Of a stretch of 7,327 nt of DNA, positions 1 through 5,416 are shown in pieces. The stretch lies in assembly GCA_003523545.1 (NCBI GenBank), contig DQAM01000247.1:1-7327 (forward strand), in the 5' to 3' direction. A program made the position numbers and the translations under genes. This DNA comes from Dysgonomonas sp. (lineage in GTDB: Bacteria; Bacteroidota; Bacteroidia; Bacteroidales; Dysgonomonadaceae). The notes beneath the pieces were generated by a model. That model searched no databases. It saw nothing but the letters and a program-made list of their open reading frames with translations, and was not told the DNA's origin. Position 1 is the first letter of the stretch. Each line of letters opens with the position of its first letter.

Positions 1-1
1 T

Positions 2-265
2 AAGAGGAATGAGGACGATTACAACTTTTATCTGGTAGACCTTAACCGGATGTCTTTCGGCAAAGTTTCGGAAGAAGAAGGATGTCGAAGTCTCCGGCGT
101 CTGTGGGGTAGTGAAGAAATGATTCGTTTTATAGCTTCAGAGTACGCCCGTACCCGTGGCTTTAATGTCGAAAAGTGTATAGAATTGTCTGTACATTACT
201 GGAATGAATTTTGGGAAAAATTTTCCCGAAGGCATCCCGAAGATAAACCTTATATCGGTGAATGA
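2..265 (+). CDS. Kdo/WaaP-type lipopolysaccharide kinase, C-terminal part (5'-truncated by window edge)
   Basis: The reading frame is open from base 2 to the TGA at 263-265 with no stop, giving about 87 residues of a protein that begins outside the window. The ATG at 50 is therefore probably internal. The visible part carries LVDLNRMSFGKVS, then a helical tail with RRLWGSEEMIRFIASEYARTRG. I recognise this as the C-terminal end of the Bacteroidales InaA/WaaP (RIO-like) kinase family, in which the Asp of LVDLNRM takes the place of the metal-binding Asp of the protein-kinase DFG motif. These cytoplasmic enzymes are thought to phosphorylate sugars of the LPS inner core. The catalytic loop and P-loop lie outside the window, so activity cannot be judged. 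The following lipoprotein gene starts 48 bp downstream on the same strand and may be cotranscribed. The family call comes from memory of family sequences, not a search. Confidence 0.8.
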   Translation, partial: KRNEDDYNFYLVDLNRMSFGKVSEEEGCRSLRRLWGSEEMIRFIASEYARTRGFNVEKCIELSVHYWNEFWEKFSRRHPEDKPYIGE

Positions 266-313
266 TATTTATTTTATTGTAATTTATACATCAATTTTAT
301 TGCAACTATTTTA

Positions 314-1132
314 ATGAGATACCATGTAATCATATTTTTTCTGGGGGTAATACTTCTTAGTTCCTGCTCATCTTACACTTATTTTTATTCGGTGGTAGAG
401 GGAGTAGACCCATATATTTCCCGTAACCAGAATAACGAATTGGTAATTGAGACGGATAGTGTAGATGTCATTTACAATTTTCACGGAAAAAATGCACCTA
501 TAACGGTCGGCGTCTATAATAAAATGTCTGTGCCGGTTTTTGTGGACTGGCGAAAGTCGGGAGTGGTTATCGACGGAAACGTTTCCACCTACCGGGAGCC
601 TTTAGAGGAATATGCTTTGTGGGGAGATACCGGAACGGTGAACTATGGACGTTTCTTGAATGATCCGGAAGGGATGTCTATGGTAAAACCCCGACAACGC
701 CTCAATACGCAGGTTTTGGAACTTTCTAATTTTAATTTTCATACCGTACCGGATAGCATTTTCCAGTTAAATCAAGCAGGAATATTTTATCAGGAAAATA
801 AGGATCTCAAAAGTATTACTTACGGGATAGATAATTCTCCTATCTATTTAGGTACTTTTCTAACCATATATGAACGGGTGGATAATACGGATGAAACTTT
901 GATATTCGATGCCGATTTTTATATGTCCGAACTAATCCAGGGTAAAAAGAAAAAGCCTTCTTCCCTGAAAATCTACAAAAGTAGACGGGGAGATTTATTT
1001 TATTCCGAACGCAGAAAAGATACATTCTGGAAAAAAGCAGGAGGTGCTTCCCTAAAAGTTTTAGGAGTTGCTGCCGTCGTTACGAGCAATATTGTGTTGT
1101 GGTCACTGGGAGATAATCTGGAAGATAGATAA
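314..1132 (+). CDS. Hypothetical lipoprotein with C-terminal hydrophobic segment
   Basis: This encodes a 272-residue exported protein that I cannot assign to a named function. The N terminus is a lipoprotein signal peptide: a short basic start (MRYH), a hydrophobic core IIFFLGVILL, and lipobox L15-S16-S17-C18, so Cys18 should be lipidated after signal peptidase II cleavage. Residues about 40-100 look beta-rich. Their pattern of an ITVGVYNK strand followed by VFVDWRKSGVVIDG resembles a class of Bacteroidota lipoproteins with an immunoglobulin-like fold; this resemblance is my impression only. A lysine-rich patch (KKKK, 211-214) lies before a basic stretch at 218-235. Residues about 244-264 form a second hydrophobic segment (LKVLGVAAVVTSNIVLWSLG) before a short acidic tail, which is unusual for a simple surface lipoprotein. 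It lies 48 bp after the kinase gene. I found no exact TAnnTTTG box in that gap. Its stop is 8 bp from the stop of the opposing gene. Confidence 0.75.
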   Translation: MRYHVIIFFLGVILLSSCSSYTYFYSVVEGVDPYISRNQNNELVIETDSVDVIYNFHGKNAPITVGVYNKMSVPVFVDWRKSGVVIDGNVSTYREPLEEYALWGDTGTVNYGRFLNDPEGMSMVKPRQRLNTQVLELSNFNFHTVPDSIFQLNQAGIFYQENKDLKSITYGIDNSPIYLGTFLTIYERVDNTDETLIFDADFYMSELIQGKKKKPSSLKIYKSRRGDLFYSERRKDTFWKKAGGASLKVLGVAAVVTSNIVLWSLGDNLEDR

Positions 1133-1140
1133 AATAAGCA

Positions 1141-1911
1141 TTACCGATTAAAAAATGTTTCAGGCTCTTTACGAATTCCAGCCAGATTTTCTTCAAACTT
1201 CATTTTTATGGATTCATACAACTCCCCGCTGAATATTCTAGAATGCTTGGGGCATATGGCTACACAACGGGCGCATGATATGCACAAAGCATGATTGGTT
1301 TCGGTGGGGTTATGTTCCGGTATTGCTCCGACAGGGCATAACTTTACGCATGTCCCGCAATTGGTGCATTTGTCATCACCTGCAGGATATAATGGAATGA
1401 CAGAGGGGGCCCGGTATGGAAAATTTCCTTTTACCTTGAGGCAGTTTGAAGGCTTATTCAGGGCGTATTCATTATAGTGTTCTTTACATTGTTGTGCAAA
1501 TTCGAGAATCTTTATTCTATCTTTTTCATCGGGACGTCCCGGCGCCATATTTGGAAAAATAGAATGGCGGGCGACAAATGCTCCTCCGGCAATCGGAACA
1601 AATCCTTGCGATTGTGTAATATTTCTCAATTCGATAAGGGCATCTTCATAATCTCGGTTGCCATACACACAGACTATAATTGCCGGTGTATTATTTCCCT
1701 TGAACAAGCTTATGGCCTGGGATGCTTGCGCAGGAACCCTGCCTGCGAAAACCGGGACGGCAAACAAGACAAAATCTCGTTTATCGAATAGCAGTTCTTC
1801 CCGAAAATTCAAAGTGATGTCATGTTCCTTTATATCTTTATTGATAGCTTTTCCTATCATACGGGCAATTTTCCGTGTAGAAAATGCTGGACTGTAATAA
1901 ATTAGATGCAT
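1141..1911 (-). CDS. Flavodoxin-like / 2[4Fe-4S] ferredoxin fusion protein (EFR1-type)
   Basis: This 256-residue cytoplasmic protein has two parts. Residues 1-150 look like a flavodoxin fold: an initial strand MHLIYYSP followed by a serine/threonine-containing FMN-phosphate-type loop (SPAFSTRKIA), then the strand-loop segments FVLFAVPVFAGRVP and AIIVCVYGNRDYEDAL, as in flavodoxin-like domains. Residues 180-225 are a bacterial ferredoxin domain with two complete cluster motifs, C182-x2-C185-x2-C188-x3-C192-P and C210-x2-C213-x2-C216-x3-C220-P. Each Cys set would bind one [4Fe-4S] cluster, with the last Cys serving the other cluster as usual in 2[4Fe-4S] ferredoxins. This fits the EFR1-family ferredoxins of anaerobes, which presumably carry low-potential electrons between unknown partners. 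It is the last gene of a minus-strand cluster, starting 17 bp after the permease gene stop, so cotranscription is likely. All eight cysteines are present and nothing suggests decay. Confidence 0.9.
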   Translation of the reverse strand: MHLIYYSPAFSTRKIARMIGKAINKDIKEHDITLNFREELLFDKRDFVLFAVPVFAGRVPAQASQAISLFKGNNTPAIIVCVYGNRDYEDALIELRNITQSQGFVPIAGGAFVARHSIFPNMAPGRPDEKDRIKILEFAQQCKEHYNEYALNKPSNCLKVKGNFPYRAPSVIPLYPAGDDKCTNCGTCVKLCPVGAIPEHNPTETNHALCISCARCVAICPKHSRIFSGELYESIKMKFEENLAGIRKEPETFFNR

Positions 1912-1928
1912 ATATATACTCTTGAGTA

Positions 1929-2933
1929 TCAGTCAAGGTATTCTCTCTTATATATATCGAGGCATAATAAGAAAATGGCCAGTAAAAGCGGGCCGAAAAT
2001 CACACCCCAAAATCCGAATAACGTAAGACCGATTATTACCCCAAATATAGTAATTAATGGGTGAGTATCCGCAAGTTTTTTCTGTAAAAGGAAACGGATT
2101 ACATTATCTACGTTAGATATAACTACAAGTGCATATATTGCCAATCCTATACCACTTACAACCTCACCGTTCAGGAACAGATATAATGCAAGAGGAAACC
2201 ATATCAATGCTGTACCGATAAGAGGGATAATCGTCGCAAAACAAGTAAGGAATCCGAATACTACCGGATCGGGAGCCCCGAAAATAATATAACCTATCAT
2301 TGCTATGAATCCCTGGATGATCGCCAGTAATGGTACTCCGATAGCGTTCGAGCTTATAAGTAAGCGGGTTGAATGTACTACTTCGCGTTTGTTTTTATTA
2401 CTGAAAGGGAGCAGGTCATAAATGTATTTTTCCATCCTGCGTCCTCCGAGCAACATAAAATAAAGGACGAACAGCATTACGATGCTGTTTATAATAAAGG
2501 AACTTACCTGGCTGATTATTACCTGGGCTATCTGTGTTGCTTTGGCAGTCAGTATCGTCATATTTTCGGCACTTAGCAGGTCGTAGCCTACGCGGTCATG
2601 GATAACCAGAATAATCTGTTTAATGCTTTCTATAAGAGAAGTCGGTTCGAGGGTTATGTTGCTTATCCGGTCAGTCAAAAGCCATATAGCGAGAAAAGCA
2701 GGAATCAGAAAACAGAGAATAGTTTCGGCCAGAATGATAACAGCCGAAATTGTCTTATGAATTTTCTTTTTTTCGCAAAGATACAGCATGTGGTTGCGTA
2801 CCAACACATAAATAGTACATGCTCCTAATATACCTCCCAAAAACGGTAACGATTCCTTCACAATCAAAGTTCCCATTATCACTAATATTATGATTAGGGA
2901 GAACTTCAGATAAGTGGCTTTCGAGCTATCCAT
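1929..2933 (-). CDS. AI-2E family transporter (membrane permease)
   Basis: This encodes a 334-residue polytopic inner-membrane protein. Hydrophobic segments lie at about 9-27, 28-46, 62-86, 144-163, 198-218, 223-254, 259-277 and 291-325, with a soluble region at about 87-143. This is the topology of the AI-2E (PF01594/UPF0118) family. The C-terminal signature is present: NVDNVIRFLLQ at 274-284, then HPLITIFGVIIGLTLFGFWGVIFGP-type sequence at 291-315. Members include the proposed autoinducer-2 exporter TqsA and Na+/H+ antiporter-like proteins, but most have no proven substrate, so autoinducer transport should not be assumed. The length is normal for the family. The ATG at 2933 is chosen because it precedes the first membrane segment by a short polar stretch. 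The gene follows the HAD gene by 81 bp and precedes the ferredoxin gene by 17 bp. I see no hairpin or TAnnTTTG box in the 81-bp gap. Confidence 0.9.
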   Translation of the reverse strand: MDSSKATYLKFSLIIILVIMGTLIVKESLPFLGGILGACTIYVLVRNHMLYLCEKKKIHKTISAVIILAETILCFLIPAFLAIWLLTDRISNITLEPTSLIESIKQIILVIHDRVGYDLLSAENMTILTAKATQIAQVIISQVSSFIINSIVMLFVLYFMLLGGRRMEKYIYDLLPFSNKNKREVVHSTRLLISSNAIGVPLLAIIQGFIAMIGYIIFGAPDPVVFGFLTCFATIIPLIGTALIWFPLALYLFLNGEVVSGIGLAIYALVVISNVDNVIRFLLQKKLADTHPLITIFGVIIGLTLFGFWGVIFGPLLLAIFLLCLDIYKREYLD

Positions 2934-3014
2934 ATAGAATTATTTGATTGATTTTTTATGAAAAATTATACTATTTGAACATAAAACCGGCAAAAAAGTT
3001 TTCGACACTTTATA

Positions 3015-3704
3015 TTATATCAGATAGGGTAGTATTTCCGTTATTCTTTCAATCCTTATCAGTCTCGAACTTGTTATTTTGTCCTCTGTTTTTTCGTGTG
3101 CCCATGTACTTTTATAAGGAACATAAGCGGCATAACCACCTATATCGAGTACCGGGATGATGTCTGATTTGAGGGAGTTGCCGATCATCAATATATCCTC
3201 CGGTTTACAGTCGAGGTGTTTTATCAGTTTACGGTAATCATTCACTTGTTTATCGCTCATGATCTCTATATGGTGGAAATAATGTTCTATTCCTGATTTT
3301 CTTAATTTGCGCTCCTGATCCAATATATCCCCTTTGGTTACAACGATAAGTTTATATTTTCCATGCAGCTGCTCTATCACTTGTATTACACCATCGAGCA
3401 TTTCAACAGGCTTGTTCAGAATTTCTTTACCTAACTCCAAGATCTGTCCGATTATTTTCTGGTCTATCTTATTATCAGATATTTTCAGGGCCGCTTCTAC
3501 CATAGATAATGCAAAAGCTTTTACCCCAAAGCCGTATAAATGCATATTCTCTATTTCAATTTTCAATAATTCATGGGATATATCTTCATAAGGAATATAT
3601 TCCTGTAATAGTTCTCTGAAACGATATTCGGCTTCGTCAAAATAATTCTGATTTACCCATAAAGTATCGTCGGCGTCGAAAGCAATTATTTTTATATGAT
3701 TCAC
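3015..3704 (-). CDS. HAD family hydrolase (COG1011-like phosphatase), GTG start
   Basis: This 229-residue protein is a haloacid dehalogenase-superfamily hydrolase and probably a small-molecule phosphatase; the substrate is unknown. Motif I is FDADDTLW, with nucleophile D10 and acid/base D12. Motif II is T123 in VVTKGD, the motif III lysine is probably K152 in SDKQVNDY, and motif IV is G175-N176-S177-x3-D181 (GNSLKSD). Residues about 16-90 would be the helical C1 cap. Asn replaces the first acid of motif IV, which I believe is usual for a GNS-type subfamily rather than a sign of inactivity. The start is GTG: the codons just upstream contain no ATG and meet an in-frame stop at 3722-3720, while codons 2-10 already lead into motif I. 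An exact -7 element lies about 30 bp upstream. It is the first gene of the minus-strand cluster and is divergent from the Dps-like gene. Confidence 0.9.
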   Translation of the reverse strand: MNHIKIIAFDADDTLWVNQNYFDEAEYRFRELLQEYIPYEDISHELLKIEIENMHLYGFGVKAFALSMVEAALKISDNKIDQKIIGQILELGKEILNKPVEMLDGVIQVIEQLHGKYKLIVVTKGDILDQERKLRKSGIEHYFHHIEIMSDKQVNDYRKLIKHLDCKPEDILMIGNSLKSDIIPVLDIGGYAAYVPYKSTWAHEKTEDKITSSRLIRIERITEILPYLI

Positions 3705-3732
3705 AACAGCTTCTCTTTTTTATATTCTTTTA

Positions 3733-3740
3733 CAAATATA
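3733..3740 (-). promoter_or_regulatory. Bacteroidota -7 promoter element for the HAD gene cluster
   Basis: The minus strand reads TATATTTG here, an exact match to the Bacteroides-type TAnnTTTG element. The implied transcript start is near 3727, giving a leader of roughly 20-25 bases before the GTG at 3704. I could not find a TTG (-33 box) at the usual distance upstream, so the call rests on the -7 match and its position. Confidence 0.5.
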
Positions 3741-3830
3741 GAAAAAACAGATTTGTGATCATTATTTACGAAAAATAACTCTATTTTTATAAACAAAAAG
3801 ATTTCATAAGCGTTTATTATGTATCTGAGG

Positions 3831-3854
3831 GAACATACTACTACAAGCATGTTC
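3831..3854. promoter_or_regulatory. Inverted repeat, candidate operator for the Dps-like gene
   Basis: Perfect 6-bp arms GAACAT (3831-3836) and ATGTTC (3849-3854) are separated by 12 bases. The repeat ends 6 bp before the -7 element, so it covers the region where the -33 contact would be. Arm centres lie 18 bp apart, close to two helical turns, as expected for a dimeric regulator contacting one face of the DNA. It does not match the PerR or OxyR consensus I know. A 6-bp pair can arise by chance, so the operator role is inference. Confidence 0.35.
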
Positions 3855-3860
3855 TTATTA

Positions 3861-3868
3861 TAGATTTG
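3861..3868 (+). promoter_or_regulatory. Bacteroidota -7 promoter element for the Dps-like gene
   Basis: TAGATTTG matches TAnnTTTG exactly and lies 28 bp before the ATG. The leader that follows (from about 3873) is A-rich and lacks a Shine-Dalgarno sequence, typical of well-translated Bacteroides genes. No TTG occurs at the usual -33 spacing; an inverted repeat occupies that region instead, which could mean that activation depends on a bound protein. Confidence 0.55.
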
Positions 3869-3896
3869 TAAGAGATCAACTAAATAAAATAAAATT

Positions 3897-4310
3897 ATGA
3901 GTACTACAACAATGAAAAAAGCAGAAACAAAAGGTATTACAGTAACACAGAAAGAAGTAGGTTCTTTTTTAGGAAAACTTTATTCTTTCAACAATAGTCT
4001 GAAACTTTACCACTGGCATGTAACAGGTAAAGGTAGTTATGCTCAGCACATCGCTTTGGACCAGGCGATAGAAAGCCTTTTGGATGTGACTGACCGTTTG
4101 GTGGAAACTACTTATGCAATGGCAGGTGATATCGATATCACAATTCCTGAAACTAAAGTTCCATCGGACATAGTTAAGCACGCAAGTGATTTCTATAATA
4201 CAGTAGAAGACGGACGTAAATATTTTACAGAAGATTTCTCACTGTCTATTATCGACGATTATCACGAAGCGATACAACAATTGTTATACAGACTGAAAAG
4301 ATTGCAGTAA
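3897..4310 (+). CDS. Dps/ferritin-like protein, short divergent form
   Basis: This 137-residue protein looks like a ferritin-superfamily protein of the Dps type, which oxidises Fe(II) with peroxide and stores iron in a 12-subunit shell, sometimes bound to DNA. The core LKLYHWHVTGKGSYAQH matches the Dps signature (YHWxVxGxxFxxxH). The residues H39, H51, D55, D66 and E70 keep exactly the spacing of the Listeria innocua Dps ferroxidase ligands H31, H43, D47, D58 and E62 (constant offset of 8), and the Trp after the first His is present (W40). The protein is shorter than typical Dps (about 150-165 residues), mainly in the C-terminal half. The N terminus (MSTTTMKKAETKG) is polar and lysine-containing but short for a DNA-binding tail. 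A second in-frame ATG at 3912 is possible; 3897 fits the leader better. It may belong to a Bacteroidota family labelled DUF5856, a name given from memory. It is monocistronic, with its own promoter and terminator. Confidence 0.8.
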   Translation: MSTTTMKKAETKGITVTQKEVGSFLGKLYSFNNSLKLYHWHVTGKGSYAQHIALDQAIESLLDVTDRLVETTYAMAGDIDITIPETKVPSDIVKHASDFYNTVEDGRKYFTEDFSLSIIDDYHEAIQQLLYRLKRLQ

Positions 4311-4349
4311 TTGCAAGTTTTGATTAGACATAGTTAATTTTAAGGTTAG

Positions 4350-4387
4350 AATAGGCTGCATTGGTTATCGGATGCAGCCTATTTTTT
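4350..4387 (+). terminator. Intrinsic terminator after the Dps-like gene
   Basis: A perfect 12-bp stem is formed by AATAGGCTGCAT (4350-4361) and ATGCAGCCTATT (4372-4383) around a 10-base loop, and a run of six T covers 4382-4387. The GC-rich middle of the stem and the T run make this a convincing Rho-independent terminator about 40 bp after the stop codon. On the minus strand the stem is followed by only a weak T run, so it should work mainly in the plus direction. Confidence 0.9.
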
Positions 4388-4390
4388 CTC

Positions 4391-4398
4391 TATATTTG
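4391..4398 (+). promoter_or_regulatory. Bacteroidota -7 promoter element for the small acidic protein gene
   Basis: TATATTTG matches TAnnTTTG exactly and lies 22 bp before the ATG at 4421. It begins 3 bp after the T run of the preceding terminator, so its upstream contact region lies inside the terminator stem. No TTG lies at the normal -33 distance; the nearest (4361-4363) is 27 bp away. Confidence 0.5.
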
Positions 4399-4420
4399 TA
4401 ATATTCAAATTATATAATAA

Positions 4421-4648
4421 ATGAACATGGAATTACCTAAATTCTTAATTGCTGATAATGAGGAGTATCCGGAGAATACTTATGTAGTACATACCCAATC
4501 TCCATGCTTTATTCTCGATGTAGATACAGAAGAATATAAAATCCTGGACGGATCGGATAAAAGTAATCCGGTAATAAAGGAACTTATCGCCGAAGCTTTG
4601 GAATTCTACGAAGAGGAGTTAGACCGTTACGAAGAAGAGGAAAACTAA
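4421..4648 (+). CDS. Small acidic protein of unknown function
   Basis: This encodes a 75-residue soluble protein with no signal peptide or membrane segment. The first half (ELPKFLIADNEEYPENTYVVHTQSPCFILDVDTEE) looks like a small alpha/beta unit with alternating hydrophobic residues. The C-terminal third (from about residue 51) is a predicted helix ending in a strongly acidic run, YEEELDRYEEEEN. I recall similar short proteins in other Bacteroidota but know no function. A second ATG at 4427 (Met3, before ELPKF) is an equally possible start; the first is taken because both are in frame and close to the A/T-rich leader. The next gene starts 21 bp after the stop, so the two are probably cotranscribed from the -7 element at 4391. 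Codon use and reading-frame quality look like those of neighbouring genes, so I regard it as real. Confidence 0.75.
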   Translation: MNMELPKFLIADNEEYPENTYVVHTQSPCFILDVDTEEYKILDGSDKSNPVIKELIAEALEFYEEELDRYEEEEN

Positions 4649-4669
4649 ACTTCGTAATCATAGTAAAAA

Positions 4670-5299
4670 ATGTTCTCCAAAGTAATTAAGAGATTTATTT
4701 TTTGCTTGTTATTCTTTAGTGGAGTAACAACCATATATCTATATGCCCGTGACGATACGCCCGGTGAACAAACAATCACCCGGTTGAAAGACAAATCGGT
4801 TGAAGCCGTGGCGTTCTGCAAAAAAAACGGATATAATATGGATTTCTGCATCCTTATTGATATGAAAGTCCATTCCGGAAAGCACCGGTTATTCGTTTGG
4901 GATTTGAAAGAAGAAAAGATACTGCATCAATCGCTATGTGCTCACGGATGCGGGAAAGATGACAAAAAGAGCACAGGCGCAAAACCTCTTTTCAGCAATG
5001 TGAATGGAAGCTATCTTTCTTCATTAGGGAAATACAAGCTGGGCGCACGTTCATATAGCCAGTGGGGGATTAATGTCCATTATAAAATGCACGGACTCGA
5101 AACTACAAATAACAATGCATTCAAACGCATCATTGTACTGCATTCGCATAATCCTGTCCCCGAGAAAGAGATTTTCCCGGCACATTTACCGATGGGGTGG
5201 AGCCTGGGTTGTCCGGTAGTGGATAATGCAACTATGAAATTCCTGGATGAGAAACTAAAGAAAACCAAGAAACCGGTGTTACTTTGGATATATTATTAA
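4670..5299 (+). CDS. Murein L,D-transpeptidase catalytic domain protein (YkuD_2 type)
   Basis: This 209-residue exported protein belongs to the YkuD_2 (PF13645) branch of L,D-transpeptidase-like proteins. Residues 7-25 (KRFIFCLLFFSGVTTIYLY) form an N-terminal signal peptide or membrane anchor with no lipobox, so the domain faces the periplasm. Domain marks in order are H91-G-C-G, then FSNVNGSYLSSLGKYKLG (108-125), H158-S-H160, and S178-L-G-C181-P. Cys181 is the expected nucleophile and H158 or H160 its partner, as in the YkuD HxxSxGC arrangement. Related enzymes form 3-3 peptidoglycan cross-links or attach proteins to peptide stems, but YkuD_2 members are poorly characterised, so the exact reaction is inference. 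The length is normal for the family. It follows the small acidic protein gene by 21 bp and probably shares its transcript. I see only weak AT-rich hairpins after the stop. Confidence 0.88.
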   Translation: MFSKVIKRFIFCLLFFSGVTTIYLYARDDTPGEQTITRLKDKSVEAVAFCKKNGYNMDFCILIDMKVHSGKHRLFVWDLKEEKILHQSLCAHGCGKDDKKSTGAKPLFSNVNGSYLSSLGKYKLGARSYSQWGINVHYKMHGLETTNNNAFKRIIVLHSHNPVPEKEIFPAHLPMGWSLGCPVVDNATMKFLDEKLKKTKKPVLLWIYY

Positions 5300-5373
5300 T
5301 CTGTCATTTTATCCTTTTGCCAGCAAAATGTAAATTAAAACTTACAAAACTGTATTTTTTTTAGATTTTTCGA

Positions 5374-5381
5374 TACATTTG
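5374..5381 (+). promoter_or_regulatory. Bacteroidota -7 promoter element for the S9 peptidase gene
   Basis: TACATTTG matches TAnnTTTG exactly, 35 bp before the ATG at 5417, giving a leader of about 30 bases. The region upstream is T-rich (eight T at 5355-5362) and has no exact TTG at -33 spacing; a CTG at 5350-5352 lies about 21 bp upstream. Confidence 0.5.
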
Positions 5382-5416
5382 AGCTTTCAATACACTCACA
5401 ACTAAAATACACGAAT

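Noticed and set aside
50..265. A separate 71-residue protein starting at the ATG at 50
   Set aside because: The frame is open to the window edge and the upstream residues (FYLVDLNR) belong to the kinase motif, so this ATG is internal.
280..287. TAATTTAT as a promoter for the lipoprotein gene
   Set aside because: It misses the last two bases of TAnnTTTG; cotranscription with the kinase gene explains expression equally well.
1477..1791. A 104-codon plus-strand open frame inside the flavodoxin-ferredoxin gene
   Set aside because: It lies wholly antisense to a gene with complete cofactor motifs, and its translation has no recognisable domain and a random-looking composition.
2948..3160. A 70-codon plus-strand open frame over the HAD gene 3' end
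   Set aside because: It overlaps the well-supported HAD gene on the opposite strand and shows no promoter or domain.
5315..5362. Possible terminator after the L,D-transpeptidase gene (TTTTGC-CA-GCAAAA, TGTAA/TTACA, and TACA/TGTA before eight T)
   Set aside because: The stems are 4-6 bp and AT-rich, and only the weakest is followed directly by the T run, so I would not annotate it as a terminator.
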